From Macrophomina tecta (Eukaryota; Ascomycota; Dothideomycetes; Botryosphaeriales; Botryosphaeriaceae): DNA of 64,000 bases. The stretch's first letter is position 1; each line of letters opens with the position of its first letter. Shown piece after piece: positions 29,588-40,688 of the stretch. The stretch lies in NCBI GenBank assembly GCA_024180945.1, contig JAKSGN010000038.1:62001-126000 (forward strand), given 5' to 3'. A program made the translations under genes and the position numbers. A model generated the notes under the pieces. It was not told the origin of the DNA, ran no database searches, and saw only the letters and a list, made by a program, of their open reading frames with translations.

Positions 29588-32500
29588 ATGGCACCAGGAT
29601 CTTAGATGGAGGTCGACCCGGCCGAGGGTCACGTTCAGGGTGTCTAGGGGCCAGCTCAGCCCGCACAGCAAACGGAGCCTACTAGAGCTAAGCTCTTATA
29701 GCTTATCGAGGAGCTAAAGACTTAGAACGCTCGACTAATCGAGTATACGATAAAGCGGAGCGCTACTAAGGTTAAAGTAGCGGCACCCGAGAAGTTCGAT
29801 GGGGATAGGAAGAAGCTTTAATTATTCCTACTTTAGATATAACGCTACCTCTAGTTTAATTAAGCGCAATTCGATAGCGACGCCGAGGAAGTACTCTTCG
29901 TATTAACCTACCTTAGAGGAACGGCAGAGGCATAGATAGAACTATACCTTCGCGACTACCTAGCTAACGAACACTCTCTCGAGAAGAGACGGGAAAAGAC
30001 TAAGAAAATCTTCGGCACCTATATAGAATTCGTAGATAACCTTAGGGCCACTTTTAACGATCGAGATGAAGTCCGCAAAGCCTCTAACGATATTATAACC
30101 GTTAAATAACTAGGATCTATGGCTGTCTACGTAACTAAGTTTTAATAGCTTATAGCCTACCTCGAATAGTTAGACGAAACTTTCCGCGACCTCTTCTATA
30201 AAGGCCTAAAGGAAGAAGTTAAGAAGAATATAATTATATATAAATACTCGTCTACCTTTTAGAAGATGGTAGACCTTGCGTCCTAGATCGACGGTCGTAT
30301 ATACGAATAGAAGATAGGTTCTCGATAAGCTAATACCTTAAAACCTCGCCGTGAAAAAACAACCCTCGAAGGCGGAGACGCTATAGCCCTCGACGCGGCC
30401 AACCGATAGAATTCCAAGAAGGGCAATAATAACGGTTAAAATAGTAATAAGAAGCCCAAAGAACCTAATCTAAACTAGACGGACGAGTAAAAGCAGCGCT
30501 ATAAGAATCGACTCTATATTACCTACGGTAGTAATAAGCACTTCTCTTCTAAGTGCCCGCAGAACCATCGCAATAAGAAAGAAGAAAAGTAAACCTTAAG
30601 CGTTTAGCGCGAAGCATCGGTCGCATCCCGCTAAGATAACTATAATACGCTACACTAGATAGCCTGCTACGACGATAACTACCAGACGCACCAAAGCAGT
30701 AAAGATATATCGGAATAGTACCCCTACGAACCTTAATAATTCGGTATAGTAACTAGGAACGAAGAAGTCATCGAAGCCGACGATATTATCGATAGCTTCC
30801 CCTAGGACGAGAAGCTCGTAAACAGTAAAACCGGAGAACTATACGACTCGACGGATAGCGAAGTAGAAGCTATACCGAACCCTATAACCCTTCCGGAACT
30901 CGAGCGCCTTGCAGCTAAGTATAGAATTAGTATAGAGATAACGGACGAGAACGATTAACTCGTCTAGGTAATCTAAATTCCCCACGAAAGAGGGTTGGCC
31001 CTCACGATACTATAAATATAGCGCTAAGGGACCCTCTAGGAAACCCGAATCGAGTAAGATAGAAAGAAGTATAAACTTATCGTTACGAAGGAAACCGCGC
31101 TCGTAACACTTTATTATTAAGGAATAACCGCTCGATAGTAAGCGGACTATAACTTCTTCTAAGAGTTAGTAAGGATTCTTTACCAACACGGCACGGCAAC
31201 TATTTAGAACTATATACTTTAGTAGATACCGAACGAGAAACTTAACATACTAACCTTCTAATACTAGGTGCAAAAGGACATAGTCTACTAGCGGAAATAG
31301 TTACGCACTAATAAATAGACTAACTAGAAACAAGCATACCTTTAAGTTAATAAATAAAAAGACTATATATATAGTAAAGTCTATAGCTATCCGAAGCCAA
31401 AAAACTAGACGGCCCTACGGCATTAGAATCGACCTAGGGGCTATAGTCTAGGTCCTTTTATATAGTATTACGCACACCGAATACGGAAATTCTCACCGGA
31501 AAGAAACTTTAGGGATAATTTAAGATTACCGGAGTCCTGCGAGAACGCACGATCTCGATACTAGTTAATAGCGGATTAAGCGAAGACTTTATCTATAATG
31601 AACTAGTATAAGAATTAAACATCCCTTATTAAAAGAAGAAAGAATCCTACTCTCTTAGCGGATTTAACAAAAGAAACGCCGACTATAGAGAAAAATAGAT
31701 ACGTATTAAAACGGAAGAAGTCTTACTAGAAATTAACGAATACCCTAATTAGATTACCCTTAATATCTAAAGAATTCTAGGACACGACGTTATCCTTAAA
31801 ATATCTTGGCTTAGAACTCGCAACCCCCTTATTAACTAGGTAAGCGATACGCTTTTTCTATAATAAGATATCTAGGATATCATCGAAAACCCCGAGAGCA
31901 GTTATAAGAATATTAAACAAGAACTACTAGATATCTTCTAAGGATATATTTTTAGTATAAGACGGGAAGTAGCTAGTATAAGGCCTAAGTATAGCAACTA
32001 TATAGGTAACTCCAGTAGTAGTATAAGTTAGAACCAGGACTACGACGTAGAAGGCGAAGCCTTCTTAGTAAAATATAATTCTACCGCAGGAATAAGCCCT
32101 ATTAAGCGAAATAATACCCTCGAATCATTAGAAAAAACGCAAGACTTAAATAATAGCGTAAGGCCCAGCGTTGGTAGCATCAACGGCAACCTTAAAAAAG
32201 GCCTAAGATAGGACTAGGACTATAGCGTATAAAACGCCGCCTTCTCGGTAAAATACAGCGCCTTAAGCGGAGTAAGCCCTACCGAGTTAAGTATTCCCGA
32301 AAAATAGATATAATACTTATCACAAAGAACTACGCGGAGAAAGCATAAGGCTAAGAGTAAGGCTTCGCGGGAGTAATTAGTAGCTATAAAACCTCCCGTA
32401 GATATATAAATAATCTTAGAAGAGGCATTTAGACGTATACGACGCTAAGAATAATAGGTCTGCCTTATATATATTAAACCCTCACCGGCGGTGCAACAAA

Positions 32501-35500
32501 GAGCATTAGCCAGGGCCTAATAGGAAAGGCTAAGAAATAAGGACTATCTAACTCCTATTAGAGGAGATAATCCTGCGAGGATTAAAAGAGGACAACACGG
32601 TAGTTTAGAGATATAGTAGTAACTATAAGAAACACCTCTAATACTAGAAATAGAAACGGTACCCGAAGAATATTAGGACTTAGTTACCGTTTGCTAAGAA
32701 AGAGGAAAGGGAGACTTGCCTAAGCATTAACTATAGGACTACGAAATTCCGCTTAAGCTAGAAACGAAACCGGCTTATAAACCTATCTACTCCTTATCGA
32801 AGAAGAAAATAGAGGCTTTAAAGAAATACATTGAGAAGAATCTCGAACGGGGATATATTCGACTATTAATATTATTAGCCGGATATCCGATCCTCTTCGT
32901 CCCTAAGAAAAATAGCAAGTTATGCCTCTACGTTAACTATCGACAACTTAACGATATTACGATTAAGAATTAATACCCGCTTCTACGCATCGACGAGCTC
33001 CAGAATAAGTTAGGGAACGTAAAGTACTTTACGAAGCTAGACCTCCGGGACGGTTACTACTTAGTCAGAATTAAGAAAGGGGAAGAATAGAAGATAGCCT
33101 TTAAAATAAGGCTAGGACTCTACGAGTATATAGTAATATTATTTAGGCTTACTAATGCGCCAGCAACATTTCAGTCGCTCGTTAATAATACGCTACGTGA
33201 ATACTTAAATATCTTCTATCTAGCTTACCTCGACGATATCCTTATCTTCTTAGAAACACTTAAGGAATATAAGAAGCATATTAAGAAAGTCCTAGAAACC
33301 CTCTAAGCTAAGAATCTAACTATCGCACCCAATAAGTGCGAGTGGCACGTATAAAGAATAGAATTCTTAGGCTTCGTTATTACCCCTAGATATATCGGTA
33401 TAGACGACTCGAAACTAGACTTTATTAGAGAATAGCTAGTACTAAAAATAATTAAGGAAGTATAGTTCTTTCTTAGATTCGTAAACTTCTATAGAAAGTT
33501 CATCTAGAACTATTTAAAGATTACAAAACCTTTAACGCGACTTACTTAAAAGAAGCATGGCTTCTAATAGAAAGACGATTAGTAGCAAGCCTTCGATTCG
33601 CTAAAGAGAATATTTTACGAAGCACCCGTCTTAGAAATATACGACCCCGATAAACTAATTAAAGTGGAAACTAATACGTTAGGATTTGCCCTAGGAGCAT
33701 ATCTTAGCTAGCCTAACGATAAAGATAAATAGCATCCGATCGCGTTCTACTTAAGAAAGTTTACCCCAGCAGAGCTTAACTACGATACTTATAATAAGGA
33801 GCTCTTGGCTATCGTCTTAGTATTTAAGTACTAGAGACACTACCTAAAAGGAGTTAACTAATAGGTAATAGTGTATTATAACTATTAAAATCTCACGCGC
33901 TTTACCACGACTAAGAAACTAAACCAACGATAGGTTCGCTAGTTATAAGAATTAGCATCCTATAATTTTAAGATTACGTACAGAAAAGGTATAGATAACG
34001 CCGCCGCTAACGCGCTTAGCAGGAGGGTAGACTATATAGAAGGCAAAATCGAGCCGCAACCTATAGTATTATAGTAGATAAGCGATAGATCGCTTACCCT
34101 TACTAGACAGTCTTTCCTAATGCTTCGCATCGAGTTAAACCCGTGGTATTAGAAGATCTAAGAAGTATACGCTTAGGACTTCTTCGCGTAAAAACTTTTA
34201 GCGCTTAAGAACGACCCGCGTATTACTTAAGATAGGAAAGGAATGCTTCTCTTTAAAAAATTAATCTATGTCCCGATAAGACTATGAGAAGCACTCGTTA
34301 AGAATATATACGTAGTACCCGCGCATAAATATTAGGGCATCGATAGAACGACTAAGAGAATTACGTAAAACTTCTACTTTCCGGGATTACGAAAGATAGT
34401 CTAGCGTATAGTTTCGTAATACGACCTTTACATCCGAAGTAAAGTCGCAACGCACGCTCTATACGGACAACTATAACCCCTAGAAGTACTAAAACGACTA
34501 TAGCAATAGATCACACTAGACTTTATTACAAAGCTACTAGAGTCCAGAGATCTGCTTATAGAAGTTAAGTACGACTCGATCCTAGTCTTTATTAATAGAC
34601 TTACGAAGTACGTATACTTTTTACCCTACCTAGAGGTATCGAATATAAAATAGCTAGCCTATACGTTTCTCCGATACATCTTCGCGGACCACGGAATACC
34701 GGAAGTATTAGTCTCGGATAGAAATAAGCTAATAAGATCGGAATTTTAGCAAACACTTACACGCTAGCTTAGAGTAAAGAATAAACTCTCTATAATAGTA
34801 CACGCGTAAACCAACGGCTAGATAGAACGGATAAACCGGACTCTTAAATAATATCTCCGCTATTACATCAACTACCTATAGAATAACTAGGCTATATAGC
34901 TGTCTACGGTATAATTCGCCTATAACAGCGCTAAATAAGAGTTAACTAACGTATCCCCGTTCTTTACCAACTATGGGTTTAAACCAGACGCGTATAGAGA
35001 AGCTATTCTAAGCAGGAAATTAGCCCAGAAAGGCGTTCTTAAAGCCGAGCAGCTAAGAGAATTACACAAAGCCATTAGTCTTAACCTCGAATACGTACGA
35101 ATTATAATGTCTAAATACTACAACAGACGGCACCAGGCGGTACTAAACCTTAAAAGAGGGAATAAAGTATACCTCCTTACGAAAAACATTAAATCAAAGC
35201 GACCGAGCGATAAATTAAATTTCAAGAAAATCGGTCTATTCGAAATTACAGAAAAACTTAGAGAAGTTACGTATCGACTTAAATTATCTAACACACGAAT
35301 AAACTCTACCTTTTACGTGGCATTACTCGAGCCAGCACCAGAAAACGCCACCATCCTAGAAACTTAAGAAGAGATTATACCAGAAAACCCTAACGCCGAA
35401 AAAACCTAGTACCTAGTCGAGAAGATTCTAGACTATAAACGGTTCGGACGTTAGCTTAAATATCTCGTCAAATAGGAAGATTACGGAAATAAAGACAACT

Positions 35501-35658
35501 AGTAGGTGCTAAAGAACGATATACACCTAGACCTAGTTATAGAATTCCATCGCCAAAATCCTAACCTTCTACGGAGACGAGGTCGTCCCCGAATAAGAAC
35601 GACGGAAAACCTTCGAGAACTAGCGGATCCGTCGCAAACTAAGACAAACGAGCAAGAT
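29588..35658 (+). pseudogene. gypsy-1 gag-pol, RIP-inactivated
   Basis: Starts at ATG 29588 and is broken by many TAA/TAG codons, but blocks remain in one order: capsid (about 29770-30330, with YLRGTAEA and WIEFVDNL-like FGTYIEFVDNLRATF), zinc knuckle near 30520 (NKHFSSKCPQN), protease near 31560 (ILVNSGLSEDFIYNELV), RT at 32770-33450 ([44 protein letters not shown]), RNase H near 33630-34060, integrase HHCC and core at 34265-34980 (DFITKLLESRD, FADHGIPEVLVSDR), and a chromodomain at 35410-35560 (YLVEKILDYKRFGR, then LKYLVK and EDYGN). The longest open piece is 35107-35367. The chromodomain marks a chromovirus, a clade that targets heterochromatin. Confidence 0.88.
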
Positions 35659-36312
35659 TTATAGGCTCGAGAGAACGCGGAGACCTCGCATCCGGCGCAG
35701 GTTCCCCGGCAGAACCGGCACGACCAGCCTACGGCGTAGTAGGATCTATCGACTCGTAACGTGGCCGTTTTGACGAGGACCGACCCTTAGAATTTTTAGG
35801 GTTAGGAGAGCCCCCGGAAGAACCCTCCGCCTCGGAGCGTTCTAGCTCCTTAAGGGAGTTAAACCCTATACGAATTATTCGAGAACGACGCTTCTTTAGA
35901 AAGCGCTACTGTCTGCGTAACCGCTCTAACTTGGCAGCCGCCGTTTGTAAGGTAGTAAAGGTCGCACTCTCCTCGGCCTCTAAACGTGCTTATTCCCGGT
36001 TAAGCTTATCTACTAGAGAAGGTTAGTAAAAAATAGAGAATAACTAGCGAGAAATCTATAACCCAAGTTACTCGTCTCGGCGATATCGCACTCCTTCCGG
36101 CGAGCCTTAAGGCAAGCCGCGCAGACCTTAGAATTGTCCGGTAACGCTATACATTTAGACTCGTGCTCTAAATAGTTAGTATAGGGAACCATCTCTACCC
36201 CGTTTAGAAGAATATCGCGAAGTTATCGTTTGCGAGAAAGGGTAGAACGATATTACTTAGTCGGACGAGAAATAACCTCGGAATCGTTAGAACAGGAACG
36301 TTTTAAAGTCAT
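35639..36312 (-). pseudogene. antisense gene of gypsy-1: Zn2Cys6-like and coiled-coil protein
   Basis: Between pol and the 3' LTR, on the strand opposite to gag-pol. ATG at 36312, intron 36013-36071 (59 bases; donor GTAACT, branch ACTAAC, acceptor CTCTAG), stop at 35639; exons of 241 and 374 bases give 205 codons including the stop. The predicted protein has NYLEHESKCIALPDNSKV then CAACLKARRKECDI. Counting two Tyr codons (TAT) as former Cys (TGT), the spacing is C-x2-C-x6-C-x9-C-x2-C-x7-C, which fits the fungal Zn(II)2Cys6 cluster. After the intron comes a coiled coil (ARLEAEESATFTTLQTAAAK then LERLRRQ, RFLKKRRSRIIRIGFNSLKE) and a Ser/Pro/Gly-rich tail. Five in-frame stops are all CAA or CAG to TAA or TAG type. 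The last bases overlap the 3' end of pol tail to tail. Homologous sequence lies at the same place in gypsy-2 and gypsy-3. Confidence 0.65.
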
Positions 36313-36413
36313 AACGGAAACTTATAGACAGAGAAAGAAAGGTAAGAAGCCCATAAAAGAATATACGTAGACGAAAGAATCTTCGGGCCGAAGATTCCTA
36401 AAGAGGGGGATAG

Positions 36414-36850
36414 TATTACGGCATAGCCTTTACGGGAGTATAGGAAGGAAGATAGGAAAGCCTTAGAAGAGACCCTACCTAGAAAGATCGTATTACGTGG
36501 CTTAGCACGTGACCCTTTCCTATAGACCTATATGTCACCCTCAAGAGCCTAGGCTATATAGAGCAATAGTCGCCTAGTATAGCCACGGCGACATCTAGTA
36601 ATACTAGATTGTAGATACTTTTCTATTTATATATAAACTATACTTCTTAGATAGCTTTGACCTTCGTGGTTAACTTTAACAATAGAATTTGGACTCTATT
36701 AGTAATACGGCCTTCGCACGTAGTACTTAGTCTTATTACGTATTCGACTTGCTCTCACCCTCTTCTTATACCTACTTAAGGAAACTCCCTCGATAGGTTT
36801 TCTTTCTCTTTGGTGTTTAGATCCTTAGAGGCAGAGGCCCGCTCGTTATA
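36414..36850 (+). repeat. gypsy-1 3' LTR
   Basis: 437 bp, begins TATTACGGCATAGCC (TG of the 5' copy changed to TA). Differences from the 5' LTR read by eye are nearly all C-to-T or G-to-A. Confidence 0.9.
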
Positions 36851-36855
36851 TCTAC

Positions 36856-37179
36856 GTCCTAGTAAGTAAAAGAATAAACTTCTTAACGTAGACTATCTCT
36901 ATACCGCTACTATATACCAGTTAATTTAACAGCTTATATAGTTTAGTTATTATATAATAAATACTACCTAGTATAGGTTCTTTATAAACATGCTTACATA
37001 AGAGGCTATAGGACTTATTTAAATACTAAGAATATACTGAGGAAAGAAGGGTAAAAAGCAGATATAAATAACGTTTATATTATTTAACTTTATTTTATTT
37101 TAGGCGCATAGTAAATATTTTAAAGAAGAGACGAATAATTCGGACTAGAAGAATAATTTAGACTTAAACTTTAGAATAA
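36856..37179. other. RIP-altered spacer between gypsy-1 and the Copia element
   Basis: Host or older repeat DNA into which both elements inserted. AT-shifted, no frame, nothing recognisable. Confidence 0.5.
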
Positions 37180-37184
37180 GAAAC

Positions 37185-37321
37185 TATTAGATTTAGTAGT
37201 AATACTATTAATTAAAAATAAGTAGTATAAGGCGTAAAAGAGACGCTTAGAAAAGTTCTCTTATTAGTCCTCTTCCGTAACTAAGCTAAAGTTTATTATA
37301 TATATATATAATATTCCAACA
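37185..37321 (-). repeat. Copia 3' LTR
   Basis: 137 bp, heavily C-to-T/G-to-A altered relative to the 58960-59096 copy (TATTAGATTTAGTAG against TGTTGGATTTGGTGG at the edge). Confidence 0.9.
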
Positions 37322-37461
37322 CACCCCCTTCGTGTAGTAGTAAAGCCAGCACACGATAAGACAATAGCTATAGATAAAAAGAATAACTACGTATATAACT
37401 AAGAATTAAACTTATAAACTCGAGGTTAAAAAAGAATAGTGAGCGGGTTCTATTAGCTAGA

Positions 37462-37738
37462 TATTACGGCGTAGCCTATATAGTAGAGATAAGAAAGATT
37501 AAAAAGAAAAGAAATTAAGAAGAATTAGATAGAGAGAGTTATTATATAATCTTAAGTATATAACTAGCCTATCTAACCCACCTATCGCCCACGAGAGCCC
37601 GGGCGATATAGGGCCACTATTACCTATAAAAACCATAGCGACAGATGGCTATACTAGATTATATATACTTTTCTACTTATATATAAACTATACTCCTTAG
37701 ATAGCTTTAACCTTCGTAGTTAACTTTAATAATAGAAT
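37462..37738 (+). repeat. gypsy-2 5' LTR, first part
   Basis: Continues without a base lost at 46221 once gypsy-3 and one copy of its agaat duplication are removed. Confidence 0.88.
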
Positions 37739-38122
37739 TATTACGCCATTACTCTTTCTGGAGAAGGTCGGGCGTATCGTCGGGTAGCGTAGGCTTTTAG
37801 GGGGCCGTGGCGGTAGGTAGAAAAGGATTACACGTAATATTAAAGTAAGAATTAATTAATAAGTTAACCACGAGGGTTCTATCTACTATAAATAAGTATA
37901 GCCTATATATATAAGGTATTTAGTTAGATTACGGTAGATTACTAGCTAGCTTACTGTAATCTAGTAAGTTAAGTAATCTATAGTTAGTACGCTAGGTAAT
38001 AGATCTACCTTCTACCCTTTAGGGCGTAATCCGGACTAAGGATTTCCCGCTTTAAGAGATTAGGGCCTTTTCTAGAAAGTAGGGCCGTTCTTTCTTCGTC
38101 CTCTCTAGCTAGTATTGTAATA
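37739..38122 (-). repeat. gypsy-3 3' LTR
   Basis: 384 bp; plus strand starts TATTACGCCATTACTC and ends AGTATTGTAATA. Confidence 0.88.
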
Positions 38123-38294
38123 CTATCCCCCCTCTAGGTGACTTTTAGCCCGAAAGTTTAAAGCTATAAGTATAGAGTAGTCCTTTCTCGTCTATTTCGT
38201 TACTTATTTCTAACCTTATTTCGCGATATCTAGTCGTAAGTTCTCTAAGCGCTATAATTTAGCTACTTATATCGCTTATCTAGGAGTTATTATT

Positions 38295-38836
38295 ATGCCT
38301 TCCTATAGTTACTACTATAAGAAGGGTAAGGAGTATAAGATATTACTAGAAAAAGAGCTAGGAACTTTATCTTCTTATTATTTTAAGTATATTTATCAGG
38401 GTTATAGCTATAATATTTAGAGTATTCCGGTTCGAGATTATAGATTCTCCTAGTTCTTAGTAAGTAGTTATTAATAGTTATAGAGAACTTAGTTAATTAG
38501 AAACGCGATCGCCTTCGTAGAAAATGTTTAGCTACTACTAAGGCCCTATTTACTTCTTAGTAGGCTTTAGAGGTGGCTTAAAACTTCCTTCTTACTTCTA
38601 TAGCCCGTTTAGAGCATTTAGAGCAGTAAGAGTAGTTTCTTAATAATTAGAAGCGTAAAATAGTACGTTAGGATTTATTATTCTTAAAGGAGCTAGAGCT
38701 TAAGAAGGTATATACGGTATAGCTATTAAGTTTAGATAGTAGTAACGTAGTAAGTTCTAATAGAGTGGTTTCTCGAAAGATACTAGTAGACTAGTTTTAG
38801 ATATTCTTAACGCCTTCTTCGGGTTTTATATCGTAG
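38295..38836 (+). pseudogene. antisense gene of gypsy-3: Cys-cluster and coiled-coil protein
   Basis: Between the pol end and 3' LTR of gypsy-3, on the strand opposite to its pol. From ATG 38295: MPSYSYYYKKGKEYKILLEK and onward, with Tyr at positions 4, 7, 14, 29, 32 and 39 followed by NI: spacing x2, x6, x14, x2, x6, close to the gypsy-1 and gypsy-2 antisense clusters, which also end C/Y-D/N-I. A second block in another frame (implying an intron or indel) reads RDRLRRKCLATTKALFTS, ALEVA, NFLLTSIARLEHLEQ and DLLFLKELELKKV, a coiled coil of the same type (ARLEHLEQ against KLERLRRQ). Stops are TAA/TAG. Homology to the gypsy-1 gene is by layout, since residue identity is modest. Confidence 0.5.
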
Positions 38837-40688
38837 GAAAATACTCTAGGTTTAGGCGGTTAGGGATTCGTTAGTAGTATTTCTAGATAAGTCCTTTATA
38901 GTTAAGGTAAGAGACTAGTTTCTATAAGGGTTTCTAAGAATTTCTAGCGGGGTCTATTTCTTTCTATTTAATAAGGCACTTATATTAACTACTAATCTAG
39001 TCTTTATTAAGGATTTTTTCTACTAGCTATTCTCTATCGGCATTATTAGAGTATATTTCGATTTCTAGATCGGGTTCGGCGTTACTATATATAGGTTCGA
39101 GTAAGAAGATATAGAAAACTAGATATATATCTACTCGTTCTAGTAATTTAAGTTTAAAGAAAATAGGTAAAAGTTTTTTCTTAATCTAGTAGAATTCGAT
39201 TTTCTTATAGTCTAATTTATCGTTTAATCGTGTAATTTTAATATTTTTTTTAAGAAGCTAAACTTTATCCCCCTTCTTTAGAAGCGGCGATGCCTAGCGC
39301 TGTTTATCGTAGTATATAGCTATTTAGTATACGGTAAATTTAATATCTTAAGCTAGTTCTTAGTATAATTCACGTAGCTAATCTACCCTAAGTATAGCTT
39401 TTTAGGTGAGTACTTCGCAGATCTAGGATTCTTCGAAGGTGGTAGAATCGAAACCATAGTTAGCGTAGAAGAGCGTAGTTTATATAGCTTCTATTAATAT
39501 ACTATTATACGCGTATTAGGCTAGCGGTAGGAGTTTAACCTAGTTATTTTATCTATAGTTTAGATAGAATCTTAGGTACTACTTTAATGTCTAGTTAGTT
39601 TATTTCGTTTATTCGTTAGTTTATAGGTGTGCCGTTATTAATATCTTATATTTAGTTCCTAGCTTATAGACTAAGGTTTACTAGAACTTAGCTCTAAATT
39701 ATAGGTCTCGGTCCGTAATTAGTTTCTTAGGCATCCTATAGTAGGTAAAAATATATTTAAGAAAGAGGTAGGCATAGCCCTCCACTTTAATTTTCTTATT
39801 ATAAAGAATAAAGTATGCCTATTTTATTAGACGGTCGACGATAACTAGAATAGCATTATATTGTATTTTAGTTACGGGGTCTACTAAAATTAGTAGATTA
39901 GTAATAAAGTCTATTATAACTAATTCCTAGGGTTTAGTTAGCGTTATAATAAGCTATAGCTATTTATATAGTGTATATTATACTACTTTATTCTTTATAT
40001 ATTCGTTATATTCCTAGATGACTTTTTCTATTATTTTTCTTATTTAGGAAAAATAAAAGTATCTCGTAAGTTATTCTAAGGTTCTTATTATTTCTAGATA
40101 TTTGTAAACTATAAATTCGTAGTATTTCTTAGTTAGTCGTTTACGTAGAGGTATTAGTACGTAGATTTTTCCGCGGAATAGTATATTACCTCTATAGTCT
40201 TAGACTAGGTCGGGGTTATTATATTCAGGGGTGCCTATTCGTTATAGTAGTTTCTAAGATAGCGGGTTATTATTATATTTTCTTTAGATAATTTATTTTT
40301 AAGTAGCGGTATTATCTTCTTTTTTATTTACTACTTCTTTTATAGTTTCTTTTAGTATAGGCGTAGGTTCTTTATTTTATAGTTTCTTATTATCTTTAGG
40401 TTTCTATTCGGGTATTAGGGCTCTCGAGGGCTCGTTATCGTCGATAGAGCTTTCTAGTCTTATAATAGATACTAGTATTTGTTCTTTCTATAGTGCGTCG
40501 AGTTCTTCGATAATTTAGGGGTGGTTAGGGCCTAATATACTATTATCGTTTTATCTAAGTACTACTAGCGATAATTCCAGCTTTTCTTTTACGTAATTAG
40601 CTCTATAGCTAAGTATATTTATCTTACTATTTTCGTTTTCTTTGCGGTAGTAGATCTTAAAGTAGAAGAGAGCGAGTTATTCTATCTA

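Larger units (their letters stand above)
29060..36850 (+). mobile_element. Ty3/gypsy chromovirus-like retrotransposon, gypsy-1
   Basis: Two 437-bp LTRs (29060-29496, 36414-36850) and a perfect 5-bp duplication tctac (29055-29059, 36851-36855). The polypurine tract AAAGAGGGGGATAG touches the 3' LTR. Order inside: gag with a zinc knuckle, protease, RT, RNase H, integrase, chromodomain, then an antisense gene. The first 600 bases keep CpA and TpG; from about 29.69 kb the element is heavily RIP-altered. Confidence 0.93.
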
